NCBI GenBank assembly: GCA_016859345.1
Contig: CM029121.1
Span: 5,526,029-5,590,028, forward strand
Source: Istiophorus platypterus
Lineage: Eukaryota > Chordata > Actinopteri > Istiophoriformes > Istiophoridae
Length of the DNA stretch: 64,000 nucleotides
Reading direction: 5' to 3'
Position numbering within the stretch: the stretch's first letter is position 1
DNA letters: not shown here
Below: more notes on this DNA, generated by a model
What the model saw: only the letters and a program-made list of their open reading frames with translations
Told to the model about the DNA's origin: nothing
The model's database searches: none

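Overview
This is vertebrate genomic DNA, most likely from a spiny-rayed teleost fish. The evidence is small GT-AG introns, many long (CA)n arrays, fish-type short inverted-repeat transposons, an L2/CR1-like LINE fragment with an ATTGA-type 3' tail, and two recognisable animal genes. There is no bacterial, viral or CRISPR content. All gene recognition rests on reading translated peptides against remembered families; no database search was possible.

Layout. Positions 1-8223 (minus strand) carry the 5' end of a NECAB-family gene, best matched by necab2: a 109-codon first exon with a CpG-rich start at about 7.7-8.3 kb, a 25-nt second exon at 3273-3297, and otherwise intron and repeats; the rest of the gene lies left of the window. 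Positions 8246-9419 are intergenic. From 9420 to the right edge the minus strand carries hydin, the giant central-pair-apparatus protein of motile cilia. I reconstruct 82 hydin coding exons, numbered w1 (right edge, partial) to w82 (stop codon at 9420-9422), about 13.6 kb of coding sequence or 4,500 codons. HYDIN is about 5,100 residues in mammals, so only the N-terminal part (roughly 600 residues) is outside. Reading frame carries through every junction except one.

Domain order in hydin: ASH/MSP (PapD-like) beta-sandwich repeats in w1-w23; an adenylate-kinase-like P-loop module in w24-w30 (Walker A split across w26/w27); a charged coiled-coil linker in w31-w41; then a second long run of ASH-type repeats in w42-w82.

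The least ordinary part is the linker. Exons w32-w34 and w35-w37 are two diverged copies of one three-exon block of about 1.35 kb, and the upstream copy contains the only phase conflict of the gene. Also notable are (TG)n tracts placed directly at several hydin splice sites, a probable GC-AG intron, a complex palindrome at 11.1-11.26 kb that looks like a template-switch product, the necab2 microexon and an upstream ORF overlapping the necab2 start. hydin and necab2 are in the same orientation, about 1.2 kb apart; they act in unrelated settings (cilia; neuronal calcium binding), and nothing suggests they work together. I found no evidence for a wholly new biological system.
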